Shown here in pieces: positions 34,281 through 42,931 of a stretch of 64,000 nucleotides of DNA (its first letter is position 1; the number at the start of each line of letters is the position of its first letter). The notes below the pieces were generated by a model. It had not been told where the DNA came from, did no database searches, and saw only the letters and a program-made list of their open reading frames with translations. The DNA lies in the NCBI RefSeq assembly GCF_018129685.1, contig NZ_JAFCLG010000011.1, forward strand, positions 1-64,000. Reading direction: 5' to 3'. Source of the DNA: Bradyrhizobium manausense (lineage in GTDB: Bacteria > Pseudomonadota > Alphaproteobacteria > Rhizobiales > Xanthobacteraceae). The position numbers and the translations under genes are program-made.

Positions 34281-34577
34281 TCACGCCGCAAAGCGACCAT
34301 GCTGGTAAACTGCAAGAAGGAGTCCGGCGCGCTCGATCAATCGGCGCAACCCGCCGCCCGTGTCTGGTTCGGCGTCAAGCATCCAGATGCATTCGAGCCG
34401 ACCGGTCTCGCCATTGACACGCCACGCCGCGACCAGTCGAGTCCGGTTCGTGCGGGGAGACTTCGTGAAAGGACGGTCACGCTCGCATCGCGGGTCGGCG
34501 AATGCGGGATTGCGTTTCGGCGAGGCGATCCGCGAAACGCGGAGCGAAGCCGGCAGAGTAAAAAATTGGAGAGTCAT
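34281..34577 (-). CDS. Small two-Trp-motif protein (copy A), ECxW type
   Basis: A 98-aa protein starting directly after GGAGGTGAGAC. Its core TRLVAAWRVNGETGRLECIW (residues 46-65, Trp52, Cys63, Trp65) aligns with the 88-aa protein at 59048-59314 and the 71-aa protein at 10321-10536. The N-terminal half is basic, the C-terminal end mildly hydrophobic (LLLAVYQHGRF). There is no signal peptide. Similar uncharacterised small proteins are, from memory, common in Rhizobiales. It stands 303 nt upstream of mgtA on the same strand. Function unknown: a regulatory leader protein or a small partner of the transporter are the main options. Confidence 0.68.
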   Translation of the reverse strand: MTLQFFTLPASLRVSRIASPKRNPAFADPRCERDRPFTKSPRTNRTRLVAAWRVNGETGRLECIWMLDAEPDTGGGLRRLIERAGLLLAVYQHGRFAA

Positions 34578-34725
34578 GTCTCACCTCCGTGACGAGCCGC
34601 TCGGCCGTCACAGGCGAGACTGATGATTCAGACTCGCGAGAACGACCTGAGCGGCACGCTTGCTCGACTACTGTCGCTTGGCATTGCTCGTTGATCCTCA
34701 TGCGTCGGCAGCGGGTTGGAGCCGC
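34578..34725 (-). promoter_or_regulatory. Structured leader with SD-sequestering stem (copy A)
   Basis: On the minus strand the order is CTCGCCT (34618-34612), the hairpin GTGACG-GCCG-AG-CGGC-T-CGTCAC (34611-34589), GG, then AGGTGAG (34586-34580) and the ATG at 34577. CTCGCCT can pair with AGGTGAG (one G-U), which hides the ribosome site. Both 7-nt arms are identical in the leader at 59.0 kb. Further upstream, GCGGCTCC (34725-34718) and TCAAC (34694-34690) also recur in that leader. Confidence 0.55.
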
Positions 34726-35162
34726 TAGATGACATTGGCTGGATATCACCGTCATTCCTTGAGTGACAGTGTCTTGCGGGGTTGATCCGATATACAAAAC
34801 AATATCCGGGATATACCATCGTATATTGTAAGGTCTTCGGCGATAACTACCTGCGCAATATCAAGCCGCTTAGACTCACCGGACACGGGCGCGTCGACTT
34901 CACTAGCGATGTGATCGCTCTGATTTATTTCGATCCGAGGTCTAGTGTGGGTATCGATATGGTTCTTGTCGAGCGCATCGTCGCGCGAAGCCCTCGTCTT
35001 CGGCGATTGCTTTATTCGTTGTCCTTAACCTTTCTGAAAGCGGCGTTTCGGTTTCGCCGCACGGGCTTGGATGCCTTTGCCCGACCGACATTGCGTTTAT
35101 CGCAGTGTCTCTTTCGTACTGCCTCTTCGCGGATACGACGTCGTTATGCAGCCGAGCCGAAA
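34726..35162. other. Promoter region between divergent units, no gene seen
   Basis: A 437-nt stretch between the minus-strand leader A and a plus-strand small membrane protein. It contains the AT-rich motif GATATAC twice (34788 and 34810, 22 nt apart), the second within GATATACCATCGTAT, which nearly matches 25858-25872. A long plus-strand frame starting at 34782 runs through it, but its first 127 codons look random. Only the last 86 codons read as a protein. Confidence 0.4.
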
Positions 35163-35423
35163 ATGACGTCGGACTCGCGCTTTGTGCTCCGTCGCCTTTC
35201 TCTCAAACTTTTGATCGTGCTGATCTTTGCCGGTGCTCAAAGCCCGCTGCCCTGGGGATTCGGGAAAGCGCTTACGATGATGCTGTTTATGAGCGCGGCT
35301 ATCAGCTGTGCCTTGGCCCTCATGAACCACCAACGATTCAGATTGGGAGTCTTGAGCTACTGGGACGAATCTTTGGCCTTTGTCCTGCTCGGCCAAACCG
35401 CGCGGATGGTGTTTCTACGTTGA
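35163..35423 (+). CDS. Small membrane protein, 86 aa
   Basis: An 86-aa protein with two or three hydrophobic segments (LKLLIVLIFAGAQSPLPWGFGK, LTMMLFMSAAISCALALM, and a weaker LAFVLLGQTARMVFL). I place the start at MTSDSRFVLRRLS. No family is recognised. It precedes the single-domain PilZ protein by 145 nt on the same strand. Confidence 0.5.
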   Translation: MTSDSRFVLRRLSLKLLIVLIFAGAQSPLPWGFGKALTMMLFMSAAISCALALMNHQRFRLGVLSYWDESLAFVLLGQTARMVFLR

Positions 35424-35568
35424 AGTATTGCGAGTGCGCTATGCCGGGGGCTCTCGTCTTCAAAATACTCGCCAATAACCTGCCACGCGATACGGGAATC
35501 GCGAAGGTGGCCGTCGAGGCGAGACGCGGGGCAGCGACAACCGCCTGCGGCGTCGTTTGGTATTGGTT

Positions 35569-35814
35569 ATGACGGAGCGTCGCACCACTCGCCGTCGCCG
35601 CACGCTGTTGACGGGGAAGATCATTCTCAATCAGCGATCGTCCGTGATAAGTTGCGTCGTCCGAAACTTGTCGGACACAGGCGCCTGCCTCGAAGTTCCT
35701 GCTGCCCTGAACATTCCGGATGCCTTCGAGCTGAAAATAGAACCTGGCGGCGCTTGCTCACAGTGTCGAATAGTCTGGCGGAGCGCTACGCGCATCGGCG
35801 TGGCGTTCGATTGA
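35569..35814 (+). CDS. Single-domain PilZ protein (copy 1)
   Basis: An 81-aa PilZ domain. The arginine-rich switch is MTERRTTRRRR and the second motif is RNLSDTGACLEV, matching the (D/N)xSxxG c-di-GMP-binding pattern. The C-terminal strands are CRIVWRSATRIGVAFD. The start at 35569 is preferred over 35557 because the arginine motif then opens the protein, as in the family. A partner is not evident. A related PilZ protein lies at 57891-58136. Confidence 0.82.
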   Translation: MTERRTTRRRRTLLTGKIILNQRSSVISCVVRNLSDTGACLEVPAALNIPDAFELKIEPGGACSQCRIVWRSATRIGVAFD

Positions 35815-36362
35815 CACAAAGCTAGAACGCGCCTTCACTTTCAAGGGCGAGTGTAAAGGCGCTGGCCCGAGATACTGGCCGCGCGCACGGCGCTGCAGGC
35901 GTGACGGCTGATATGGCCGGACGGCAGGCTACAGAAATAACAAGGACAATGTGTGGGGGAAAGAGCCAATCTCACAAGGAGAATGGCGCGCCGTACTGGA
36001 TAAAAGTGCGAACGCATATGTGATTGAATCTGCGATTAATTTATTTTGGGGCATCGTGATCCTCTCATCTTTCAGCGTTCGCCGGCTGCCGCCAATAGCC
36101 CCACCCAAACGGGTGCGCCGAACCGAACGCGGAGCTGATATCGGACCAAGTACAAGGTATCCGGTATTTTGCTTCTCCCGGGTCTATGAGGAAATGACTA
36201 GCTCTTTCCAAATCTGGGCCGCGTACGCAGTGGCTCTCTCCTAGTCCTGAAGTCCGCGGCATGTGTGATTGGGTACCGCTGGAATACATCGCAGAAAATC
36301 CCATTCTGCAGCGATGCAAATATCGAGTGCAAAATCGATTAAAAAATAGAGAGCTCCGCGAA
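35815..36362. other. Gap between PilZ copy 1 and the VIT-family gene
   Basis: A 548-nt, relatively AT-rich stretch. A plus-strand frame at 35951-36244 (97 aa) has no ribosome site or recognisable sequence and is not called. Downstream of the VIT-family gene, on the minus strand, GAGCTC is followed by TCTATTTTTT (about 36354-36338), a weak candidate transcript end. Nothing else is seen. Confidence 0.4.
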
Positions 36363-37058
36363 CTAGACGGCTCGACCGATGAGGGCACCAATGGTCGCAG
36401 TTGAGGCCATGGCGACTGCTCCCCAAAACACGACCCGAAGAGTGGGTTTCCATATGCTGGCGCCGCCAGCGCGAGCGCCGATCGCTCCGAGAACGCCAAG
36501 TCCGATGAGGCAGGCAATGGAGACGGTCCAGGTGGCGGTCCAGGCCGGCGACAGGAGAGCGACGGCCAGCGGCAAAGTCGCGCCAGATGCGAAGGTGACC
36601 GCCGAAGTGAAAGCCGCTTGAACTGGCTTCGCCATCACATGACTGGTCAGTCCGAGTTCATCCCGCGCATGGGCCCCGAAGGCGTCCTTTGCCATCATCT
36701 GCTCGGCGACCTGTCGCGCCAGTTCGGGCGTTACACCACGCTGCTCGTAGATCGCGGCGAGTTCGGCCAGCTCCGCTTCAGGTTGCGTGGCAAGTTCGCG
36801 GCGCTCACGCGCCATGTCGGCTTCTTCCGTATCGGCCTGGGAACTGACCGACACATATTCGCCTGCAGCCATCGACATTGCTCCGGCGACGAGCCCCGCT
36901 ACGCCAGCAACCAGAATTTCGTGGGAAGCGGCGGTCGCGGCGGCAACACCGACGATCAGACTCGATGTTGAAATCAGCCCGTCATTGGCGCCTAGCACCG
37001 CTGCGCGAAGCCAACCTATTCGTTCGATCAGATGGTTCTCTTTATGAAGGGCTCGCAT
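36363..37058 (-). CDS. VIT1/CCC1-family Fe2+/Mn2+ transporter
   Basis: A 231-aa VIT1/CCC1 protein. The N-terminal segment WLRAAVLGANDGLISTSSLIVGV and AGAMSMAAGEYVSVSSQADTEEADMARE are the family hallmarks: helices 1-2 and the start of the acidic cytoplasmic domain with metal-binding Glu residues. Three helices follow. The family exports or sequesters Fe2+ and Mn2+ using H+. A small gap and opposite fragments on both sides suggest it is transcribed alone. Confidence 0.93.
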   Translation of the reverse strand: MRALHKENHLIERIGWLRAAVLGANDGLISTSSLIVGVAAATAASHEILVAGVAGLVAGAMSMAAGEYVSVSSQADTEEADMARERRELATQPEAELAELAAIYEQRGVTPELARQVAEQMMAKDAFGAHARDELGLTSHVMAKPVQAAFTSAVTFASGATLPLAVALLSPAWTATWTVSIACLIGLGVLGAIGARAGGASIWKPTLRVVFWGAVAMASTATIGALIGRAV

Positions 37059-37177
37059 GGAACATGGTCCTGAATTACATTTCTAAGGCTTTGTAACGCG
37101 GCGCTGAGCACATAGGAAAAGGCGCCTTGCCTTCGAGATCGATCTGGAAACTTGGCCGGTCAGGCTGATCAATGATG

Positions 37178-37660
37178 CTATCTTCCGATGAAACGCCTAC
37201 CGTTCCATCGCCACATACGCTGTAGTCCAAAGCCGCATTCAACTTCAATCGCCGGAGTGTTGTCCAGGCCTCTCAACGTGACTTCATTTGCCCTGACACT
37301 CATCACCAGATGATATCGTCCGTGGTGCGACATGTAGACCTGATGGAGGCATTTTCCGCTGCTACAAAACGTAAGGCGGTCGCCACATCTGAGTTCATGA
37401 AGATGAAGAGCGATGAGACGAACGTTCCCAACGTCAATGAAGCGGCTGAAGCCACGCGTTGTTGTCAATTCATCGCCACATACCTTCCTGTATTTTTGAA
37501 GGCCTGCCCGCACTTCCGCCGGCAGGTTTTGCACGTAGAAAGGACTGGGTTGATTGTCATGGACAGGAGAACTTGCGAGCGAGAGGGCCGGCGAGACAAA
37601 GAAAAGTGACGTCATAGCGGCTAAGATTGCCACGTCACGGAGCCGATTCGATCTTTTCAT
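37178..37660 (-). CDS. Cys-rich secreted protein after CzcA
   Basis: A 160-aa periplasmic or secreted protein. The signal peptide is DVAILAAMTSLFFVSPALSLA (residues about 9-29). The mature part has six cysteines, including RCGDRLTFCSSGKCLH and VECGFG, and several His residues. The start has a GGAGG site and overlaps the czcA stop (ATGA), so it is translationally coupled to the efflux pump. It could bind metal in the periplasm or stand in for the missing membrane fusion protein, though it is far too short to be one. No family recognised. Confidence 0.75.
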   Translation of the reverse strand: MKRSNRLRDVAILAAMTSLFFVSPALSLASSPVHDNQPSPFYVQNLPAEVRAGLQKYRKVCGDELTTTRGFSRFIDVGNVRLIALHLHELRCGDRLTFCSSGKCLHQVYMSHHGRYHLVMSVRANEVTLRGLDNTPAIEVECGFGLQRMWRWNGRRFIGR

Positions 37661-40600
37661 GCTGAAACCTCCACTTCCAACGGCTGTTTCTCTCGTTCGA
37701 CGACGGCTGCGGAGCGGCGCTCCATCCATCGGTAGATCGCCGGCAACAGCAGCAGCGTCAGAACGGTGGACGACAGGACGCCGCCGATGACGACAGTGGC
37801 GAGCGGTCGTTGCACCTCCGCTCCCGCGCCCTGTGAAATCGCCATCGGTACGAAGCCGATTCCCGCGACCATGGCGGTCGACAATACCGGACGGAGCCGA
37901 TCCGTGGCGGCTTGCCGGACTGCCTCGATAACAGGCAGCTTCCGCCGCAACGCATTGATATGATCGATCAGAACGAGACCATTCAGCATCGCGATGCCGG
38001 AGACCGCGATAAAGCCGATCGCGGCGGTGATCGAGAATGGCATGTCACGTAGCCAGAGTGCCAGCACGCCACCGGTGATCGCAAACGGAATACCGGTATA
38101 GACGACGGCGGCATGACGGACGCTCCCCAACGCCGAATAAACGAGCAAGAAGATCATCAGCAGCGCCGCCGGCACGACGATCATCAGACGGGCTCGGGCC
38201 GCTTCTAGCTGACGGAACTGGCCTCCGAACTCGATGCGATAGGATTCAGGCAGCGCAAGCTTGCCGTCGAGGCGTGCACGCGCTGCGGTCACATAACCTT
38301 CGATGTCGCTGGTGTTGAGATTGACCATCAAGGCGGCGCGGCGCTTACCATTGTCGTGCAGGATCGGTTCGACCGTTCTCATCTCGCGCAGACTTGCAAC
38401 GCGGTCCAGCGGCACAAGGCCGGACGCGCCGACGCGCAATGGAAGGGAGAGGATCGATTTTGTGTCCGCGCGTAAGGACTCGGGCATACGAACGACGATC
38501 GCGTGTCGATGCTCTCCGTCCGCGATGAAGCCGACCTCGTCCCCACCGATCGCTGACGCAATGGCACGGTTGACCTCGGCGGTTCCCAGCCCCAACCGCA
38601 CCATCGCGTCGTGATTGATCTCGACCACCACACTGTGGGTGCGGCTGGCCGCTTCGAATGCGGCATTGGCGGTGCCGGGCACGCCTTGCAATTCCTCTCG
38701 CGCCTGCGCGGCGAGCCGCTCAAGCACGTCGTAGTCGTCTCCGAATATCTTGACCGACAGATCCGCCCGCGTGCCCTCCAACATTTCGTTGAAGCGCATC
38801 TCGATAGGCTGCGCGAAAAGGAATGACTGCTCCGGCGCCAGCGCAGTGGCAGCCTTTTCGATCGCCGCAACCAGCTCGCTCTTGTTGCGCGGCATGTCCG
38901 GACCTTGCGGCCATTGGTCGAGCGGCTTGTAGAAGATGTAGAGGTCGTTCTCATTCGGCGGCATCGGGTCGGTCGCAACCGCGCTGGTGCCGATGCGGGA
39001 GAAGGTTCGGGTCACTTGCGGAAAGCGACGCAAAATTTCACGCTCGGTTTGCTGCTCGATCTCAAGGCTACGGTCGAGCGACATCCCCACGGGCTTGTAG
39101 ACCATCGCCGTGATGGAGCCCTCATCGAGGCGTGGCGTAAACTGCGAGCCAAGGGTCAGGAATATCCTCAATGCCACGGCCAACAGGACTGCCGATGGAA
39201 CGAGAAGGGCAGCGGGATGACGGAGGGCGAAGTCCAGGACGGGACGGTAGCCCCGGATCACGAGGCCGGCGAAGCCACCGTTATGCGTGATGTGGTTGTC
39301 GGCGGTTATCTCCGGGAGAGAATCTTCCTTTTCACTGACGCTCGGCTGACGCACCTTCTCGCCTCGTAGCAGCCGGGCGCACAGCGCCGGCACTAGCGTA
39401 AAGGTAACGATCAGCGCCGCTGCCAGCGCCAGCATCACGGCTTGCGCCATCGGCTGAAACAGCTTCCCCTCGACGCCGCCCAGGCTGAGTACCGGCACAT
39501 AAACCAGCGCGATGATGGCCATGCCGAAGAACACGGGCCGCGCCACGCCCCCCGCAGCGTTGATGACGATGCGACGGCGTTCATCGGCCGTCAGCTCGCG
39601 CCCCTTGAGGCGCTGTGCCTCGCCCATCAGACGCAATGTGTTTTCCACGACGACGATCGCGCCATCTACGACCAGGCCGAAGTCGAGCGCGCCGAGGCTC
39701 ATCAGATTGCCCGATATACCGAGCGCATGCATGCCCGAGATCATCATGAGAAAGGCCAGCGGGATGACCGACGCGACGATAAATGCCGCGCGCCAGTTGC
39801 CGACCACGATCAGCAATACGACGGCGACCAGCAACGCTCCCTCGCCAAGGTTGCGCTCGACCGTCGCGATGGTGCGATCCACCAATTCTGAACGATCGTA
39901 CTGAACCTGAAGGATCATGCCTTTGGGCAGCGCGGCGCGCAGGTTCGGCAATTGCGCATCGACGCGCCGGGCAACGTCCCGGCTGTTCTGCCCGACCAGC
40001 ATCATCACTGTGCCGAGCACGGTTTCCTTGCCGTTGGTGGTCGCGGCGCCATCGCGTGGAGCATGGCCGATGGTCACGGTCGCCAGATCCGCTACAGTCA
40101 GCGGCCGCACGCCACCTGCGAATTTCACGGGTAATGCGCGGATCATCTCCGCCGTCGTGACACGCGCTTCGGTTCGGACGGTGAAGCGTTGGCCGTTCTT
40201 GGTGATGGTCCCGCCGCCGGCATTGGCGACGTTGGCGCCAACAGCCTGGGCAAGCTCGCTCGGCGTGATGCCCGCTGTCGTGAGCTTCTTCAGATCAGGC
40301 TCGATGACAAACTGACGTTCGAGGCCGCCGTTGGAATTGACGTCGGCGACCCCCTCGATCGCGCGCAGCATCGGGCGCACGATATATTCCTGAGCCTCGA
40401 ACAACTCCATCAGTTGTTGCCGCTCGTCCAAATCGGACGGCGGTTGCGCCCATTCGAGTGTGTAGTACCAGATTTCGCCAAGCCCGGTGGTGATCGGAGC
40501 GAGGCGCGGCGATGATCCGGCTGGCAGCATGTCGCGCACTGCGGAAAGCCGCTCGTTGACGAATTGGCGTGCGCGAAGCTGGTCCGTGCCGTCCTGATAG

Positions 40601-40887
40601 ATGAGCGTGACCTGTGACAGTCCGGTCTTGGTGAGCGATCGCATTTCCCGCAGGCCCGGCTGACCACCCATGCTGCGCTCGATGGGCAGCGTCACAAGAC
40701 GCTCGATTTCCTCTGGCGCCAGGGCAGGAACAGTCGTGTTGATCTGCACCTGCACGCCTGTGATGTCGGGAATGACATCGATTTGCAGATTCACGAAAGA
40801 CCAGATTCCAAGACCAGCGATCAGCAAAGCGATGATCATCACCGTGGCTGGTCGACCGGTTGTCCATTCCAGAATCCGCCGCGTCAT
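37657..40887 (-). CDS. czcA: CzcA/CusA-family heavy-metal RND efflux pump (copy 1)
   Basis: A 1076-aa HME-RND transporter, full length. It begins MTRRILEWTTGRPATVMII. The proton-relay acids lie in GALDFGLVVDGAIVVVENTLRLMGEA near residue 400. The periplasmic loop contains PNENDLYIFYKP, typical of CzcA/CusA. Twelve membrane helices are present. It drives periplasmic or cytoplasmic divalent metal export (Co/Zn/Cd/Ni or Cu/Ag; the metal cannot be assigned). It overlaps the czcC-like gene by 4 nt. The operon has no czcB gene. Confidence 0.94.
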   Translation of the reverse strand: MTRRILEWTTGRPATVMIIALLIAGLGIWSFVNLQIDVIPDITGVQVQINTTVPALAPEEIERLVTLPIERSMGGQPGLREMRSLTKTGLSQVTLIYQDGTDQLRARQFVNERLSAVRDMLPAGSSPRLAPITTGLGEIWYYTLEWAQPPSDLDERQQLMELFEAQEYIVRPMLRAIEGVADVNSNGGLERQFVIEPDLKKLTTAGITPSELAQAVGANVANAGGGTITKNGQRFTVRTEARVTTAEMIRALPVKFAGGVRPLTVADLATVTIGHAPRDGAATTNGKETVLGTVMMLVGQNSRDVARRVDAQLPNLRAALPKGMILQVQYDRSELVDRTIATVERNLGEGALLVAVVLLIVVGNWRAAFIVASVIPLAFLMMISGMHALGISGNLMSLGALDFGLVVDGAIVVVENTLRLMGEAQRLKGRELTADERRRIVINAAGGVARPVFFGMAIIALVYVPVLSLGGVEGKLFQPMAQAVMLALAAALIVTFTLVPALCARLLRGEKVRQPSVSEKEDSLPEITADNHITHNGGFAGLVIRGYRPVLDFALRHPAALLVPSAVLLAVALRIFLTLGSQFTPRLDEGSITAMVYKPVGMSLDRSLEIEQQTEREILRRFPQVTRTFSRIGTSAVATDPMPPNENDLYIFYKPLDQWPQGPDMPRNKSELVAAIEKAATALAPEQSFLFAQPIEMRFNEMLEGTRADLSVKIFGDDYDVLERLAAQAREELQGVPGTANAAFEAASRTHSVVVEINHDAMVRLGLGTAEVNRAIASAIGGDEVGFIADGEHRHAIVVRMPESLRADTKSILSLPLRVGASGLVPLDRVASLREMRTVEPILHDNGKRRAALMVNLNTSDIEGYVTAARARLDGKLALPESYRIEFGGQFRQLEAARARLMIVVPAALLMIFLLVYSALGSVRHAAVVYTGIPFAITGGVLALWLRDMPFSITAAIGFIAVSGIAMLNGLVLIDHINALRRKLPVIEAVRQAATDRLRPVLSTAMVAGIGFVPMAISQGAGAEVQRPLATVVIGGVLSSTVLTLLLLPAIYRWMERRSAAVVEREKQPLEVEVSA

Positions 40888-42158
40888 CGGGACACGCCGT
40901 CGAAGCTGCGGCCGCCATTGAGCGCCCGAAGTTGAAGCATCGCTTCCATAGCCTCACGTCGCGTGTCGAGCAGAGCCGACAGCGCGTCCAGATACTGGCG
41001 CTGCATCTCGACGTAAGTTGCGATCGGGATCGCTCCCTGGCGATAACTATCGGCGGCGGCGGTAGCTGCGGCCGCAAATTTCTCGGTGGCCCCGGCTGGC
41101 CAGCCCGCAAGGGCTCGACGCTTCGCCTCGTAGTAGGCTGCCTGTTCGTAAACCTGCCTCGCGATCCGTCGGTTGGCGGCGAGCAGGGCCGCATCGCCCT
41201 GGGATTGACGGCTCAACTCCTGTGCGAGGCCAGCAGCCTGGCTATTCCAAAGCGGCAACGTCGTCGTCAGCCGTATGCCGAAATTGGTCTCGCGGCTGTC
41301 TGACTTCGCGCGATTGAAGTAGGGACCGACTGAGACGTTCGGCACACGCGCTGCTTGTGCGAGGTCAACGCGCAACCCTTGCTGCTGCAATTGCGCGCGC
41401 AGCGACTGAATCTCGAAATTGTTGATGCCAGCTTGTTGCGCCATGCGCTCGACCGACGGAAGGCCGGGCAGCGTGATATCGGGCGGAGCAATGCGGAGCC
41501 GCGCTTTGAGCGGCGCGCCGCGAAGTTGATTCAGTTCGTAGACGATCGTGCTGGTCTCGGAATCAGCCATCGCGGCATTTCGCTCCGCCGTGATGGCACC
41601 CGCATCCAGAATGGCCGTGTCCAGCGTGGTGGCGATGCCCGCCGGATCCCGCTGCTCCACAACGCGTGCAAGCTCGCGCATCCGCGCGGCAACGTCGCGT
41701 GCCGCGGCGGCTTTCCGCTCGGCCGCGAACAAGGCATATCCCAAAGAGCGTGCCCGGCTTGCGAGCGTTGCGTCGAATTGCGCAAGACCGAGCCGCGCCA
41801 GCGCGATCTGATGCTCGGCGATGGCGCGACGGAGCGCCCCGCGTCCGGCAAAGTCGAGCGGCTGCATAATCGACAAGCCATATGTCGGCCCGGCGCCTTT
41901 CGGTGCACCTGTCAGGCCGTCGGCCATCCGGCGTTCGCCTAACTCGAATGCAGCTTCAGGGTCCGGCAGGCGATCAGCCGCGTCGCGCTCAACACCTGCA
42001 AGCCCGATCTGCTGGAAATAAAAGCGTCGTTCGGGGTTACTTGCCACGACGGAATTGGCAAGTGCATCAATCGACAGCACGGCGGCCTGCTGAGCGAAGG
42101 CTGGGGTCACCAAGATAATTGTTGATATGCGAACGATTATCAGGAGCAATTTTAACAT
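40884..42158 (-). CDS. czcC: TolC-family outer-membrane channel (CzcC-like)
   Basis: A 424-aa outer-membrane efflux protein (430 aa if the GTG at 42176 is used). The signal peptide is LLLIIVRISTIILVTPAFA. The two repeated OEP coiled-coil halves are at about residues 30-215 and 235-415, with VPNVSVGPYFNRAKSD and GIRLTTTLPLWNSQAAG as typical blocks. It is the outer-membrane exit for the CzcA pump, to which it is coupled by an ATGA overlap. The promoter is in the 113-nt gap shared with the divergent two-component genes. Confidence 0.9.
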   Translation of the reverse strand: MLKLLLIIVRISTIILVTPAFAQQAAVLSIDALANSVVASNPERRFYFQQIGLAGVERDAADRLPDPEAAFELGERRMADGLTGAPKGAGPTYGLSIMQPLDFAGRGALRRAIAEHQIALARLGLAQFDATLASRARSLGYALFAAERKAAAARDVAARMRELARVVEQRDPAGIATTLDTAILDAGAITAERNAAMADSETSTIVYELNQLRGAPLKARLRIAPPDITLPGLPSVERMAQQAGINNFEIQSLRAQLQQQGLRVDLAQAARVPNVSVGPYFNRAKSDSRETNFGIRLTTTLPLWNSQAAGLAQELSRQSQGDAALLAANRRIARQVYEQAAYYEAKRRALAGWPAGATEKFAAAATAAADSYRQGAIPIATYVEMQRQYLDALSALLDTRREAMEAMLQLRALNGGRSFDGVSR

Positions 42159-42271
42159 TGGCACGAGTCTCAACACTGACTTCTAGACGCCTGATTGCCA
42201 CGCTAGTCTGAACACAAGCTGTCAGCGTAAATGCAGGTTGATCCAGTATCGGACTGCAGCAATCAGGAGAC

Positions 42272-42931
42272 ATGACCATTCGCATTCTTCTTGTCGAAGA
42301 CGATCAGGACATTGGCGCCCGCCTGAAGGAAGGGTTGGCCAGCTTTGGCTTTGTCGTTGAGCATGTGGAAGATGGTGAGCACGCCCTTTCCTTCGCGCTG
42401 CAAGAAGAATTCGACGCGATCGTTCTCGATCTCGGTTTACCCGGCCTGTCAGGCATCGAGGTCTTACGGAGGTTGCGACGTACCGGGGCCGCCACACCGG
42501 TCCTGATCCTGACGGCGCGCAGCAGCTGGACTGAGAAGGTGGAAGGTCTCAATGCAGGGGCTGATGACTATGTGGCGAAGCCGTTTCACGTCGACGAAGT
42601 CGCAGCTCGCCTGCGCGCGCTGATGCGGCGCGTCGCGGGCCAAGCCACCTCCGAATTGCGCCACGGAGATATCGTGCTTGACCCCGTTGCCGGCACCGCC
42701 AATGTTGCGGGCCAGCCGATCGAATTGACGGCACAGGAATTTCGCCTGCTCCACCTCTTCCTGCATCGCGTCGGCCGCGTCGTGACGCAAGCCGAGTTGC
42801 TCGACCATCTCTACGGCCTGAATGAGGAACGCAGCTCGAATACGATCGAGGTCTATGTCGGTCGGCTGCGACGCAAAATCGGCCGCGATACCATCAGGAC
42901 CCTGCGCGGTCTGGGCTACAGGTTCGGCTGA
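42272..42931 (+). CDS. OmpR-family response regulator (PhoP-like)
   Basis: A 219-aa regulator: receiver domain with Asp53 (VLDLGLPG) and Lys in DYVAKPFH, winged-helix output with ELTAQEFRLLHLFLHR and EVYVGRLRRKIG. Its neighbour is a PhoQ-like kinase, and the pair is divergent from czcCA, so it probably controls the pump genes. The stop shares one base with the kinase start. Confidence 0.93.
   Translation: MTIRILLVEDDQDIGARLKEGLASFGFVVEHVEDGEHALSFALQEEFDAIVLDLGLPGLSGIEVLRRLRRTGAATPVLILTARSSWTEKVEGLNAGADDYVAKPFHVDEVAARLRALMRRVAGQATSELRHGDIVLDPVAGTANVAGQPIELTAQEFRLLHLFLHRVGRVVTQAELLDHLYGLNEERSSNTIEVYVGRLRRKIGRDTIRTLRGLGYRFG

Noticed and set aside
34782..35162. N-terminal extension of the 86-aa membrane protein
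   Set aside because: The 127 added residues look random and would run through the promoter region; the conserved-looking part begins at 35163.
35951..36244. 97-aa plus-strand frame before the VIT-family gene
   Set aside because: No ribosome site, no motif, AT-rich intergenic composition.
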